Source: Leucobacter tardus (lineage in GTDB: Bacteria; Actinomycetota; Actinomycetes; Actinomycetales; Microbacteriaceae). From it: a stretch of 64,000 nucleotides of DNA. Position numbers and translations under genes: made by a program. The notes beneath the pieces are model-generated. The model was given only the letters and a program-made list of their open reading frames with translations, did not search any database and was not told the origin of the DNA. Position 1 is the stretch's first letter, and each line of letters starts with the position of its first letter. Shown here piece after piece: positions 34,260-42,694 of the stretch. Location: NCBI RefSeq assembly GCF_017583045.1, contig NZ_JAGFBF010000005.1, positions 372,001-436,000 on the forward strand, in the 5' to 3' direction.

Positions 34260-35699
34260 ATGATCCAGCGGGCGAACGCTCACCTCGAAGAGTGGAAGAA
34301 CAAGCAGGAACTCGCGGAGCGAATGATTCCGCTGATCGGCCAGCTCTACCGCAACCACGACGTCGTGATGTCGGTGCACGGTCGCAGCCTGGTCGGCCGC
34401 TCGGCGATCGATATCATCCGTGCGCACAGCTTCGCACGCAAGATCGATGAGGTGGAGCTGCCGCTCTCGGAGACCTGCGCTGTCGTCGAGGCGCTCAGCG
34501 TGATCCAGCCCGGACCCGTTTCGGTCGATCTCGCACTGCTCGCAAACGGCTTCCGGGCGTCGGGTTCCTCCGATCTCGAGTCCTACCTGCGCGACGCGCT
34601 CGGCGACAGCGTCGACGCGCAGCCGGCACGCGGCACCGACGTGGTCCTCTACGGCTTCGGACGGATCGGCCGTCTCCTCGCGCGCATCATCATCGACCAC
34701 GCAGGGAGCGGGAACACGCTCAACCTGCGCGCCATCGTGGTGCGCAAGGGCAGTGAGAGCGATCTCGTGAAGCGCGCGAACCTCTTGCGCCGCGACTCGG
34801 TGCACGGACCGTTCAACGGCACGATCAAGGTCGTCCCCGAGGAGGATGTGATCCTCGCGAACGGTGTCCGCATCCAGGTGATCTACGCGAATGATCCGTC
34901 GCAGGTCGACTACACGCAGTACGGCATCGAGAACGCGATCCTCGTCGACAACACCGGGCGCTGGCGGGATGCCGAGGGCCTCGGCCAGCATCTCCAGAAC
35001 CAGGGCATCGCGCGCGTGTTGCTGACGGCTCCGGGCAAGGGCGACATGCTCAACGTGGTGTACGGCGTGAACAACGATCGCATCACCGCGGATGAGACGA
35101 TCCTGAGCGCGGCCTCCTGCACGACGAACGCGATCACGCCCGTGCTCAAGGTGCTGAACGACGCGTACGGCGTGACGCAGGGCCACGTCGAGACGGTGCA
35201 CTCGTACACGAACGATCAGAACCTGATCGACAACTTCCATAAGGGCGATCGCCGCGGTCGTTCGGCCGCGCTCAATATGGTCATCACCGAGACCGGTGCG
35301 GCGAAGGCCGTGGCGAAAGCGCTGCCCGAGCTCGCCGGGAAGCTGACGGGCAATGCGATCCGCGTGCCCACCCCCGATGTGTCGCTCGCCATCCTGAATC
35401 TCCAGCTCGGCACCGAGACCACGCGCGATGAACTGAACGATCACCTCAGGCAGGTGTCGCTGACGGGGGCCCTGCGCACGCAGATCGACTTCGTCGAGTC
35501 GCCGGAGATCGTGTCGACGGACTTCGTCGGCAGCAACCGCGCCGGCATCGTCGACGGACTCGCGACGATCGTGACCGGCGACAGCGCCGTGCTCTACGTC
35601 TGGTACGACAACGAGTACGGCTACAGCTGCCAGGTCATCCGCATCATCGAGCAGCTCGCCGGTTCGCATCCCGCGCACCGTCCGCAGCTCACCCCCTAG
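34260..35699 (+). CDS. gap: glyceraldehyde-3-phosphate dehydrogenase, long form
   Basis: This is a 479-aa GAPDH with an N-terminal helical extension of about 125 residues (MIQRANAHLEEWKNKQELAERM and on) before the Rossmann start VVLYGFGRIGRLLARI. The catalytic Cys287 is in SAASCTTNAITPVLKVLNDAYG, and SYTNDQNLID and GRSAALNMVI follow. Such roughly 480-residue forms (like corynebacterial GapB) are found in actinobacteria beside the classic 335-aa enzyme and often favour the gluconeogenic direction. The ATG at 34260 gives this standard length and follows GGAAGGA with an 11-base gap. The open frame begins earlier, but that part is unlike the family. Confidence 0.93.
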   Translation: MIQRANAHLEEWKNKQELAERMIPLIGQLYRNHDVVMSVHGRSLVGRSAIDIIRAHSFARKIDEVELPLSETCAVVEALSVIQPGPVSVDLALLANGFRASGSSDLESYLRDALGDSVDAQPARGTDVVLYGFGRIGRLLARIIIDHAGSGNTLNLRAIVVRKGSESDLVKRANLLRRDSVHGPFNGTIKVVPEEDVILANGVRIQVIYANDPSQVDYTQYGIENAILVDNTGRWRDAEGLGQHLQNQGIARVLLTAPGKGDMLNVVYGVNNDRITADETILSAASCTTNAITPVLKVLNDAYGVTQGHVETVHSYTNDQNLIDNFHKGDRRGRSAALNMVITETGAAKAVAKALPELAGKLTGNAIRVPTPDVSLAILNLQLGTETTRDELNDHLRQVSLTGALRTQIDFVESPEIVSTDFVGSNRAGIVDGLATIVTGDSAVLYVWYDNEYGYSCQVIRIIEQLAGSHPAHRPQLTP

Positions 35700-35725
35700 A
35701 TCGGGCAGCATCGAAAGGAGACACC

Positions 35726-36571
35726 ATGTCGGAGAAATACATCATCGGGGTCGACGGCTCCGAGCAGAGCCGTGTCGCTCTGGCATGGGGTCTCGCCCGT
35801 GCGACGGAGCGCGGAGCGAGCGTGGAGTTGCTCCACGTCGCGGATGATTCCTTCCTCTCGGAGAGCGTGGCGTTTCTCTCCGAAGCGCAGCAGGCCTCCC
35901 AGCAGATGCTGCAGACCGAGTGCGAGTACGCGAAGTCGCTCGGATTCACCGGTGAGGTCTCGGGCACGGCGGTCGTCGGACACCCGATCGCCGAAGTCGA
36001 AGAAGCCTCGAAGCGTGCGGATCTGCTCGTGCTGGGCGCACACCAGGGCGGACGCCTCGCGGGTTCCTTCTTCGGCACCCGTGCGGTGAAGGTCGCGGCC
36101 GTGGCGCACTGCCCCGTCGCCGTCGTTCCCGAGACCGACCCCGCTCCCAACGCGGGCATCGTCGTCGGAATCGACGGCTCGGAGGCCGCTCGCCACGCGA
36201 TCGCCTATGCCGCGAAAGAGGCTTCCCGTCGCAGGCTTCCGCTGATCGCGGTCTACGCCTGGATGCCTCCGCTCACCCCGGGCCTGGAGTATCTCTGGAG
36301 CGAGGAGCTCGTCGAGTCGCAGCGGACCGCGGCGGAGGAGGCGATCGCCATCGGCACGGCCGGACTCGCATCGGAGTACCCCGACCTCGAGGTGCGACGT
36401 GAAATCGTGCAGGCACCGCCGGTCGCCGCGCTCGTCCAGGCCGCAGAAGGCGCCGAGATGCTCGTGGTCGGCAGCCGCGGGCGCGGCGGGATCTCTCGTT
36501 TGCTCCTCGGCTCCGTGAGCCACGGCGTGCTGCAGGCTCTGCCCTGCCCCACGGTCGTGACCCGCGGCTGA
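35726..36571 (+). CDS. tandem universal stress protein
   Basis: This is a 281-aa protein with two UspA domains (about 1-135 and 143-281). Each starts with an IIGVDGSEQSR or IVVGIDGSEAAR strand. The second carries the ATP-binding pattern VVGSRGRGGISRLLLGSVS; the first has the related LGAHQGGRLAGSFFGTRA. The ATG at 35726 follows AAAGGAG. Such tandem Usps in actinobacteria are induced by hypoxia, nitric oxide or starvation. A strong terminator follows. Confidence 0.93.
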   Translation: MSEKYIIGVDGSEQSRVALAWGLARATERGASVELLHVADDSFLSESVAFLSEAQQASQQMLQTECEYAKSLGFTGEVSGTAVVGHPIAEVEEASKRADLLVLGAHQGGRLAGSFFGTRAVKVAAVAHCPVAVVPETDPAPNAGIVVGIDGSEAARHAIAYAAKEASRRRLPLIAVYAWMPPLTPGLEYLWSEELVESQRTAAEEAIAIGTAGLASEYPDLEVRREIVQAPPVAALVQAAEGAEMLVVGSRGRGGISRLLLGSVSHGVLQALPCPTVVTRG

Positions 36572-36600
36572 TCCCGCGAGCCGCTCGCGCAGACGACAGA

Positions 36601-36632
36601 GCCGGTGCGATCCTCTCGGGGATCGCACCGGC
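36601..36632. terminator. terminator between usp and BCCT gene
   Basis: A perfect 13-bp stem (GCCGGTGCGATCC at 36601-36613, complement at 36620-36632) with a 6-nt loop, extended outward by ACGAC/GTCGT. It serves the convergent genes on both sides. Confidence 0.85.
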
Positions 36633-36649
36633 GCCGTCGTGTCACCGTG

Positions 36650-38533
36650 TCAGCTGCGCGGCGGCCGCTTCGGGCGCGCGCCCCGCGAGCGCGACAAACG
36701 GTAGTCGATGCGGTCGTCGACGTACTGTTCGACCTCTTGTCGGTCGGCGATAGTGCTCGCCCACTCATCGGTGACGTGCTGCGTCACCAGCTCCAGTCGT
36801 TCCTGCAGCTGCGCACGCGCGAGGACCTTGTCGTCGATACGGAGCGCTCGGAGCGTCGCCCAGCTCATGAGCAGCAGGATGATGCTGAACGGCAGCGCGG
36901 TCGCCAGTGCGGCGGCCTGCAATGATTGGAGGCCTCCCGCGAGCAGCAGAGCGATCGCCACGGCTCCCTCGATGAGCGACCAGAGCACACGCGACCAGGT
37001 CGGGGGGTTGGGGTGACCGCCCGAGGCGAGCATATCGACCACGAGAGAGCCGGAGTCCGACGAGGTGACGAAGAAGATCGCCACCAACAGGATGCCGATG
37101 ACCGAGAAGACCGTGCCCCACGGCAGGTCTCCGAGAATCTGGAAGAGTGCGCTCTCGACGTTCACCGCTCCGTCCTCGACGAGGTCCCCCTCGCCGAAGA
37201 GCTGGCGGAACAGCCCGCTCCCTCCCATCACCGAGAACCAGATGAAGCCCACGATGGTCGGCACGAGCATCACGCCCGCGATGAACTCGCGGATCGTACG
37301 ACCTCGTGAGATGCGTGCGATGAAGATGCCCACGAACGGGGACCACGAGATCCACCATCCCCAGTAGAAGATCGTCCAGTCGGCGAACCAGCTGTTCGCC
37401 TCACCGGCTTGGAAGGCGCCTACATCGAAGGTCATTCCCATGAAGTTCGCCAGGTAGTAGCCGATCGACTCGGTCAGCGTCTGGAAGAGGAACAGCGTGG
37501 GCCCGAGAAGGAGCACGCTGATGAGCAGGATCCCCGCCATCGAGAGGTTGATGTTGGACAGCCACTTCATGCCCGCGCCGATGCCGCTGACGACGGAGAT
37601 CATCGCGATGAGCGAGATGACGAGGATGAGCACGACGAGCAGGGTATTGCTCGGACGGTCCACGATGCCGATCTCGGAGAGGCCGGCAGAGATCTGCTGC
37701 ACACCGAGTCCGAGCGACGTCGCAACCCCGAACACCGTACCGACGATCGCCAGGACATCGATAATGTCTCCGACCCATCCCTTGACGCGTTCGCCGAACA
37801 ACGGCTCGAGTGCCCAGCGGATCGAGACGGGTCGACCGCGTCGATGGATCGCGTACGCGACTGCGAGGCCGATGATGGCATAGATCGCCCACGGGTGCAG
37901 ACCCCAGTGCACGAACGTCTGAGCCATCGCCAGGCCGGCGAGCTCCGCCTCGCTGCCGTCCCACCCCGGCTTCGGGGAGACCGTCGCGTACGTGAGCGGT
38001 TCGCCCACGCCGTAGAAGACGAGACCGATCCCCATACCGGCGGCGAAGAGCATCGAGAACCAGGAGAGCACACCGAACTCGGGCTCGTCGTCATCACGTC
38101 CGAGCTTGATGCGACCCAGGCGCGAGAACCCGATGAAGGCGGCGATACCGATGAATGCGCCGATGATGAGCATGTAGTACCAGCCGAGGTGCTCGACGAT
38201 CCAACTCTGAACCCCTTGGAAGCCATCCGCAGCGCTGTCCGGGAAGATCATGGAGAAGATCGTCACGCCCAAGATAATGATCAATGCGGGCCAGAAGACC
38301 GCCGGCGCGATCATGCCGCGGCCGATGCGCACTCCCTGGCTTCGCAGCTTCGCCGAGATCCGTTCGTCGGAGTCCTCCTCCTCGATCTGTATCGAACGGT
38401 GCAGGTGCACGGTCTCGGGGAGGTCGTCGTCACCCGCGAACAGCGCGACCGTCTCTCCTGTGGGGGCATCGACTTCAGCCGATGCGGCACTGGTCTCCCC
38501 GTCGTGTTGTTCGTTCTCCTGATGGGGAACCAT
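36650..38533 (-). CDS. BCCT family (betaine/choline/carnitine) transporter
   Basis: This is a 627-aa, 12-helix sodium- or proton-coupled importer for glycine betaine or a similar osmolyte. The family signature is seen in WTIFYWGWWISWSPFVGIFIARISRGRTIREF, and the glycine-rich helix in LFAAGMGIGLVFYGVGEPL. The N-terminal tail (about 75 residues) is strongly acidic and the C-terminal tail strongly basic (DYRLSRSRGARPKRPPRS). This recalls the osmosensing tails of BetP in Corynebacterium. The ATG at 38533 has only a weak ribosome site. The specific substrate is inferred from the family only. Confidence 0.9.
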   Translation of the reverse strand: MVPHQENEQHDGETSAASAEVDAPTGETVALFAGDDDLPETVHLHRSIQIEEEDSDERISAKLRSQGVRIGRGMIAPAVFWPALIIILGVTIFSMIFPDSAADGFQGVQSWIVEHLGWYYMLIIGAFIGIAAFIGFSRLGRIKLGRDDDEPEFGVLSWFSMLFAAGMGIGLVFYGVGEPLTYATVSPKPGWDGSEAELAGLAMAQTFVHWGLHPWAIYAIIGLAVAYAIHRRGRPVSIRWALEPLFGERVKGWVGDIIDVLAIVGTVFGVATSLGLGVQQISAGLSEIGIVDRPSNTLLVVLILVISLIAMISVVSGIGAGMKWLSNINLSMAGILLISVLLLGPTLFLFQTLTESIGYYLANFMGMTFDVGAFQAGEANSWFADWTIFYWGWWISWSPFVGIFIARISRGRTIREFIAGVMLVPTIVGFIWFSVMGGSGLFRQLFGEGDLVEDGAVNVESALFQILGDLPWGTVFSVIGILLVAIFFVTSSDSGSLVVDMLASGGHPNPPTWSRVLWSLIEGAVAIALLLAGGLQSLQAAALATALPFSIILLLMSWATLRALRIDDKVLARAQLQERLELVTQHVTDEWASTIADRQEVEQYVDDRIDYRLSRSRGARPKRPPRS

Positions 38534-38660
38534 GCAGAATATCCATTCCGTTGACGATTGATACAACTATCCACCATCGCGGGTGCGGAGGAAAGACGCA
38601 AGTCGGGACCCCGGCTGATTCGCCGAGGCCCCGACCCGCCATCTGGATCGATCGGCCGTC

Positions 38661-39308
38661 TTAGACGGTGCGCAACGCTTCGCCGATTGAGGTCTCTCCC
38701 GCATTGAACCGAATGGTCTGCCGGATGGAGCGCGGCTCGACGAGCGCCGCGCGAATGACGGCCGCGACGTCCGCCCGCGGCACATCGGAGGCCTCTGCGG
38801 CCGCCGCATCGATCGCGCCGGTCGGCTCGTCGTGAGTGAGGCCGCTCGGCCCCAGCACGGTCCAGGCGAGCCCGGAAGCCCGCAGATGTTCGTCGGCCTG
38901 AGCCTTCGACTCCGCATAGGCGAAGAACGAGTTCTCCGGGTCGATACCGTGATCGGCACTCGCCCCGAAGTAGGAGACCATGACGAACCGGTCGACCCCT
39001 GCCTGCTCCGCCGCGTCGATGGTGCGAATCGCGGCGTCTCGGTCCACCGCGTAGGTTCGCGCCGGGTCTCCCCCGCCCGCACCGGCCGACCACACAACCG
39101 CGTCGTGTTCCGCCAGCAGGGCTGCGATCTCGGCGGTGCCGAGCTGTTCGATGTCGGCCACGAGCGCCTGAGCGCCGAGGTCCGTCACCGTGGTGGTCTG
39201 TTCGGGGTTCCTGATGACCGAGGTCACCTGGTCCCCCTGTTCAGCGAGCAGCGTGGTGAGGTGCTGCGCGATGTGTCCGTGTCCGCCGATGATAATGATG
39301 CGTGCCAT
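38661..39308 (-). CDS. small NAD(P)-binding oxidoreductase (atypical SDR)
   Basis: This is a 215-aa single Rossmann-fold protein of the NAD(P)H-binding/NmrA-like group. The nucleotide motif IIIIGGHGHIAQHL is at residues 4-17, followed by DAVVWSAGAGGGDP, RFVMVSYFGAS and FAYAESKAQADEHLRASGLAWTVLGPSGLT. The YxxxK-like AYAESKAQ is present, but the protein is too short for a full extended SDR. It may be a redox sensor or flavin/quinone reductase. No operon partner is evident. Confidence 0.85.
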   Translation of the reverse strand: MARIIIIGGHGHIAQHLTTLLAEQGDQVTSVIRNPEQTTTVTDLGAQALVADIEQLGTAEIAALLAEHDAVVWSAGAGGGDPARTYAVDRDAAIRTIDAAEQAGVDRFVMVSYFGASADHGIDPENSFFAYAESKAQADEHLRASGLAWTVLGPSGLTHDEPTGAIDAAAAEASDVPRADVAAVIRAALVEPRSIRQTIRFNAGETSIGEALRTV

Positions 39309-39401
39309 GACCCGAGCCTACGATCCTCACCACCGGTCGGGGCTGGGTATCGGCGCAGTTCTGCTCTCGGCGTACACACCCGCACCGCTGCACCCACCGC
39401 A

Positions 39402-39458
39402 GCATGGAGGCCGGCGACATTCGTCTTCACTCCAGACGGATGCGCCGGCCTCTCATGC
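39402..39458 (-). terminator. terminator of the fasciclin gene
   Basis: A long interrupted inverted repeat: arms GAGGCCGGCG (39407-39416) and CGCCGGCCTC (39443-39452), with an inner CATTCGTCT/AGACGGATG pairing and an outer GCATG/CATGC pair. It lies 20 bp downstream of the fasciclin stop on the minus strand. Confidence 0.75.
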
Positions 39459-39479
39459 GGAGCGGTTCCTAATACTGGT

Positions 39480-40133
39480 TTACTCCTCCGGCGGCATGAG
39501 GACGCTGTCGACCAGGTAGACGGTCGCATTCGCCGTCTGGACCCCGCCGCAAACGACGTTGGCGTCGTTCACCATCAGCTCGTCGCCCTCACCGGTGACC
39601 TCGACCATCTGGCCTTCAACGGTCTCGTGCTCACCCGCAATGTCAGCGGGCTCGATCTGGCCGGGGACAACGTGGTACGTGAGGATCTTGGTCAGCAGAT
39701 CGCTGTCCGTCTTCAGCGTGTCGATCGTGCCCTCGTCGATCTTCGCGAATGCATCGTCCACGGGAGCGAAGACGGTGAACTCGTCACCGTTCAGGGTGTC
39801 GACCAGGTTCACATCGGGGTTGAGCTCGCCGCTCACCGCCGAGACCAGCGTGGTCAGCATCGGGTTGTTCGACGCGGCAACCGCGACCGGATCCTGCGCC
39901 ATGCCCTGGATGGAGCCGTCACCATCCGGAACCTGCTCGGCGTACATCTCGCAGCCGGGGCCGACGAGGTTCGCCGCCGGATCCATTTCCTCCGTCTGGG
40001 TTTCCTGAGGAGCCGTCTCCTCCATTCCTTCATCCGAAGCGGAATCGCCACCGGTCGAGCAGCCGGCGAGGACAAGAGCCCCCGCGAAGGTCACTGCGAA
40101 TGCGGCACCGAGCTTCTTCTTCTGTGCGAACAT
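39480..40133 (-). CDS. fasciclin-domain lipoprotein
   Basis: This is a 217-aa secreted lipoprotein with lipobox LVLAGC (Cys25), an acidic Thr/Glu-rich linker, and one fasciclin (FAS1) domain at about residues 75-217. The FAS1 motifs are [14 protein letters not shown] and TYHVVPGQI. It resembles Mpb83/Mpt83 of mycobacteria, which are controlled by SigK. Start: ATG at 40133 behind AAGGAGG. It is divergent from sigK-rskA, and its own promoter matches the SigK consensus. FAS1 domains mediate adhesion or surface interaction; the ligand is unknown. Confidence 0.93.
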   Translation of the reverse strand: MFAQKKKLGAAFAVTFAGALVLAGCSTGGDSASDEGMEETAPQETQTEEMDPAANLVGPGCEMYAEQVPDGDGSIQGMAQDPVAVAASNNPMLTTLVSAVSGELNPDVNLVDTLNGDEFTVFAPVDDAFAKIDEGTIDTLKTDSDLLTKILTYHVVPGQIEPADIAGEHETVEGQMVEVTGEGDELMVNDANVVCGGVQTANATVYLVDSVLMPPEE

Positions 40134-40150
40134 GATGTCCTCCTTGCCAT

Positions 40151-40200
40151 CTGGAACCACCCGATCGGTGGTCTTCTGGAACCACCCTGATCGGTGGTCT
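40151..40200 (-). repeat. two tandem hairpin repeats in the fasciclin mRNA leader
   Basis: On the minus strand a unit AGACCACCGATC(A)GGGTGGTTCCAGA of 25-26 nt occurs twice in direct tandem. Each unit contains the inverted repeat ACCACC...GGTGGT (40156-40172 and 40181-40198 on the plus strand). The pair sits between the predicted transcription start and the ribosome site, so the leader RNA would carry two identical hairpins just before AAGGAGG. Confidence 0.7.
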
Positions 40201-40207
40201 GATGGGT

Positions 40208-40235
40208 CATTCGGAGAGGGGTGGGAACCGGATGG
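40208..40235 (-). promoter_or_regulatory. SigK-type promoter of the fasciclin gene
   Basis: On the minus strand -35 CCATCC (plus 40230-40235) and -10 CGAATG (plus 40208-40213) are separated by 16 bases. This nearly equals the mycobacterial SigK consensus CCATCC-N16/17-CGAATA. The -10 lies in one arm of a perfect 15-bp inverted repeat (40204-40218 with 40287-40301). Confidence 0.7.
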
Positions 40236-40269
40236 GAATTTCTTCAAAGTTTTTTTCGTCGCCTGTGAC

Positions 40270-40297
40270 CAATCCGTTACGACGCTCTCTCCGAATG
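40270..40297 (+). promoter_or_regulatory. SigK-type promoter of sigK-rskA
   Basis: -35 CAATCC (40270-40275) and -10 CGAATG (40292-40297) with a 16-base spacer, the mirror image of the fasciclin promoter. It predicts an untranslated leader of about 200 nt before sigK and autoregulation by the sigma factor. Confidence 0.65.
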
Positions 40298-40321
40298 ACC
40301 CTTTGACAGAGGGAGCACATC

Positions 40322-40369
40322 ATGGACGCAGCGAGATCTCGGGAGAGCCGAGATCCTCTGAACTGCTGA
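40322..40369 (+). other. possible leader peptide and hairpin in the sigK 5' leader
   Basis: An ATG at 40322, preceded by GAGGGAG, opens a 15-codon reading frame (M D A A R S R E S R D P L N C) ending in TGA. A perfect 8-bp hairpin GATCTCGG/CCGAGATC with a 5-nt loop (40335-40355) lies inside it. It could be a regulatory upstream ORF for sigK, but there is no comparative evidence. Confidence 0.25.
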
Positions 40370-40503
40370 AGGAGTCGGAGTCCAGTTCCGAGATGTTGGA
40401 GGTCACCTTGCCCCAGGGCGTCGAGGCCCACTCGTTCACCTTCGGGCACACGGGAGTCTCGCGGACGGCGTTTCGTATCGAGAAAATGAGGAGGTGATAG
40501 GGC

Positions 40504-41103
40504 ATGCTAGTACATATGGTGATTGATGGCGTCGAGGTCTCCGAAGACGGGGACGGCCACGATCCGTTGACGGTGCTGCTCCTTGACTCGGCAGACGGCG
40601 ATCAGCGGGCGTTCGCAGAGTTCTACGATCTTTTAGCGCCGCGCGTCTTCGGTCTGATCCTGCGCGTGCTCGTCGATCGGTCGCAGAGCGAAGAGGTGCT
40701 GCAGGAGGTCTTCTTCGAGATCTGGCAGACCTCGGGCACGTTCGATGCCGCCCGCGGCGGGGCGCGCACCTGGGTGCTCACCATGGCGCACCGCCGAGCA
40801 GTCGACCGCGTCCGGTCGGCGCAGGCGAGCACGACGCGCGATGAACGGATCGGTGTGCGGGATGCGCACAGCCATCCGGATGCTGTCGATGAGCTGGCGC
40901 AGGTCCGCATCGACGGCGGTCGTGCGACACGGGCTCTCTCCGAACTCCCCGAGGCGCAGCGGGAACCCCTGGTCCTCGCGTACTTCGGCGGGTACAGTCA
41001 GCGCGAGATCGCCGTGCTGGTCGATGCCCCGCTCGGGACGGTCAAGACCCGAATGCGAGATGGACTGACGAAACTGCGACGAGTCATGGAGGTGGAACGA
41101 TGA
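40504..41103 (+). CDS. sigK: ECF sigma factor, SigK-like
   Basis: This is a 199-aa extracytoplasmic-function sigma factor. Region 2 is FAEFYDLLAPRVFGLILRVLVDRSQSEEVLQEVFFEIWQT, then the tryptophan-containing TWVLTMAHRRAVDRVR. Region 4 is ALSELPEAQREPLVLAYFGGYSQREIA, then LGTVKTRMRDGLTKLR. It overlaps rskA by four bases (ATGA), the classic sigma/anti-sigma arrangement. The assignment to SigK rests on the RskA partner, the divergent fasciclin gene and matching promoters. The ATG at 40504 follows AGGAGG with nine bases. Confidence 0.9.
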   Translation: MLVHMVIDGVEVSEDGDGHDPLTVLLLDSADGDQRAFAEFYDLLAPRVFGLILRVLVDRSQSEEVLQEVFFEIWQTSGTFDAARGGARTWVLTMAHRRAVDRVRSAQASTTRDERIGVRDAHSHPDAVDELAQVRIDGGRATRALSELPEAQREPLVLAYFGGYSQREIAVLVDAPLGTVKTRMRDGLTKLRRVMEVER

Positions 41104-41909
41104 ATCAGCAGGAGTTTGCGGAGCTGTCAGCGGCGTATGCCGTCGATGCGCTGGAGACCGAGGACGAGTTGCGATTCGTCGAGTCCCTCGCTGCTCATCC
41201 CGAGTGGCGGTGGATCGTCGATGAGGATCGAGCGACCGCGACCGACCTTGCGGTATCTGTCGATCCGGTCGAACCTCCGGCGTCGGTGAAGTCCGTGCTC
41301 TTCGCCGCGATCACGGGATCCGCGGAGCAGCGCATTTCGTCGACCGCGCCGGACTCCGGTCCGGGTGACACGGTCACCGACGGCGCTCGGAGCGAGTCTG
41401 CCCCGGCCGATGACGCGCAGGATGACGCCGTGGACCCGAAGCGGGCCGCACGGAAACGGCGCGCGGGTGCTTTCGCGCTGGCGGCGTCGTTGATCGTGGT
41501 CGTCGGGATCGGCGTCGGCCCCTGGGTCGCCGACACCATCTCGCCGCCCTCGGCGGAGCAGCAAGCGCTTGAACGCGTTGAAGGCGCACCCGACGCCCAG
41601 TCGGCGACGGCCGAGCTCTCCGATGGAGGGACGGCGACGGCGCACTGGTCGGCCGATCTCGGAAGCGCGGTGCTCGAGGTCGACGGTCTTCCCGAGCTCT
41701 CCGACGCGGAGACATACGAGCTCTGGTACGTGCGCGGGGAGACGCCGGTCTCGGCCGGCACGTTCACCACCGGCGACGACAGCACTGTCGCCGTGCTCGG
41801 GGGTGACATGGCTGAGGGAGATCTGATCGCTGTCACGGTTGAACCGGCGGGAGGCTCCCCCACCGGAGCCCCGACGACCGATCCGCTCTTCGCGATCGCC
41901 ACAGCCTGA
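41100..41909 (+). CDS. rskA: anti-sigma factor RskA-like
   Basis: This is a 269-aa membrane-anchored anti-sigma factor. The N-terminal anti-sigma domain (LSAAYAVDALETEDELRFVESL, residues 8-29) is cytoplasmic and has no zinc-binding Cys. One membrane helix lies at about 122-143. The extracytoplasmic RskA domain has LPELSDAETYELWYVRGETPVSAG and the C-terminal AVTVEPAGGSPTGAPTTDPLF. It should hold SigK inactive until regulated proteolysis releases it. The inducing signal is not known; in mycobacteria it appears to be redox-linked. Confidence 0.92.
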   Translation: MNQQEFAELSAAYAVDALETEDELRFVESLAAHPEWRWIVDEDRATATDLAVSVDPVEPPASVKSVLFAAITGSAEQRISSTAPDSGPGDTVTDGARSESAPADDAQDDAVDPKRAARKRRAGAFALAASLIVVVGIGVGPWVADTISPPSAEQQALERVEGAPDAQSATAELSDGGTATAHWSADLGSAVLEVDGLPELSDAETYELWYVRGETPVSAGTFTTGDDSTVAVLGGDMAEGDLIAVTVEPAGGSPTGAPTTDPLFAIATA

Positions 41910-41938
41910 ACCAGGGGTTCGGGACCGTCGCGGTACGT

Positions 41939-41950
41939 TACAGTTCTCTC
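41939..41950 (+). promoter_or_regulatory. leaderless promoter of tetR gene
   Basis: The -10 TACAGT (41939-41944) is followed by six bases and the ATG at 41951, with no ribosome site. The spacing is the same as at map and at the nar-region regulator. Confidence 0.45.
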
Positions 41951-42562
41951 ATGTCGAAACCCATGGGGCGACCGCGGACGAGCGGTGTCAAAACCGCTCT
42001 CATCGCGGCGGCTGAAGAGATTCTGCTCGAGTCCGGCTTTCACGCCCTTTCGATCAACGCGGTCGTCGTCCGTGCGAAGACCACGCGCCCGTCGTTCTAC
42101 CGCAGGTACGAAGGCGGGATCGCCGAACTGCTCCTCGACATGCTCGAGCTGCGGTACAGTTCGAACCTGCACGTACCGGACGCGGGGTCCCTCGACGCCG
42201 ACCTGCTCGCGATCCAGCGCGAGCAGGTCCGGATGTTCAGCGACCCGCTGCTGCAACGATGCCTGCCGGGATTCCTCGACGCACTGCGCACCGACGACGA
42301 CCTCTGCCGACGCTTCGTCAACGACTTCTTCCAAGTGCGGCGGACCGCCATCACCGATGTCATCGGGCGAGCCGTGATGCGGGGCGAGATTCCGATCCCC
42401 CGCGACCTGGAGTGGATCTGCGATCTGCTCACCGCACCGCTCTCGGTACGAGCGACGTATCCGTCGCTGAACCCGATCACCGATGAGACCGCCATCGCGA
42501 CGACACGAGTCGCGCTGGCCGAACTGCACTGGAGCGGCGCCGCGAACTTCGGTGCGCCCTGA
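41951..42562 (+). CDS. TetR family regulator
   Basis: This is a 203-aa TetR/AcrR regulator. The helix-turn-helix (residues about 12-58) reads KTALIAAAEEILLESGFHALSINAVVVRAKTTRPSFYRRYEG. The C-terminal ligand domain (65-203) resembles the TetR_C_33-type fold, but the ligand is unknown. No divergent or co-directional target is adjacent: tRNA-Val and a peroxiredoxin gene follow on the other strand. Its stop codon lies inside the tRNA-Val gene by ten bases, so the last residues (FGAP) are encoded by the tRNA acceptor arm. Confidence 0.9.
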   Translation: MSKPMGRPRTSGVKTALIAAAEEILLESGFHALSINAVVVRAKTTRPSFYRRYEGGIAELLLDMLELRYSSNLHVPDAGSLDADLLAIQREQVRMFSDPLLQRCLPGFLDALRTDDDLCRRFVNDFFQVRRTAITDVIGRAVMRGEIPIPRDLEWICDLLTAPLSVRATYPSLNPITDETAIATTRVALAELHWSGAANFGAP

Positions 42563-42626
42563 GAGACTCGAACTCCCGACCCTCTCGGTGTAAACGAGAT
42601 GCTCTAACCAACTGAGCTAAGGGCGC
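42553..42626 (-). tRNA. tRNA-Val(TAC)
   Basis: A 74-nt cloverleaf on the minus strand: acceptor GCGCCCT/AGGGCGC, D-arm AGCTCAGTTGGTTAGAGC, anticodon stem-loop TCTCG-TTTACAC-CGAGA with anticodon TAC, and T-arm GTCGGGAGTTCGAGTCTCTC. No CCA is encoded. The 3' end overlaps the tetR stop on the opposite strand. Confidence 0.95.
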
Positions 42627-42694
42627 GTGACGCGGCTCGGCGCCGCAACCTGATCATCCTACGGGACGAGCGACAGCGGCACCGAATCGGCGCG

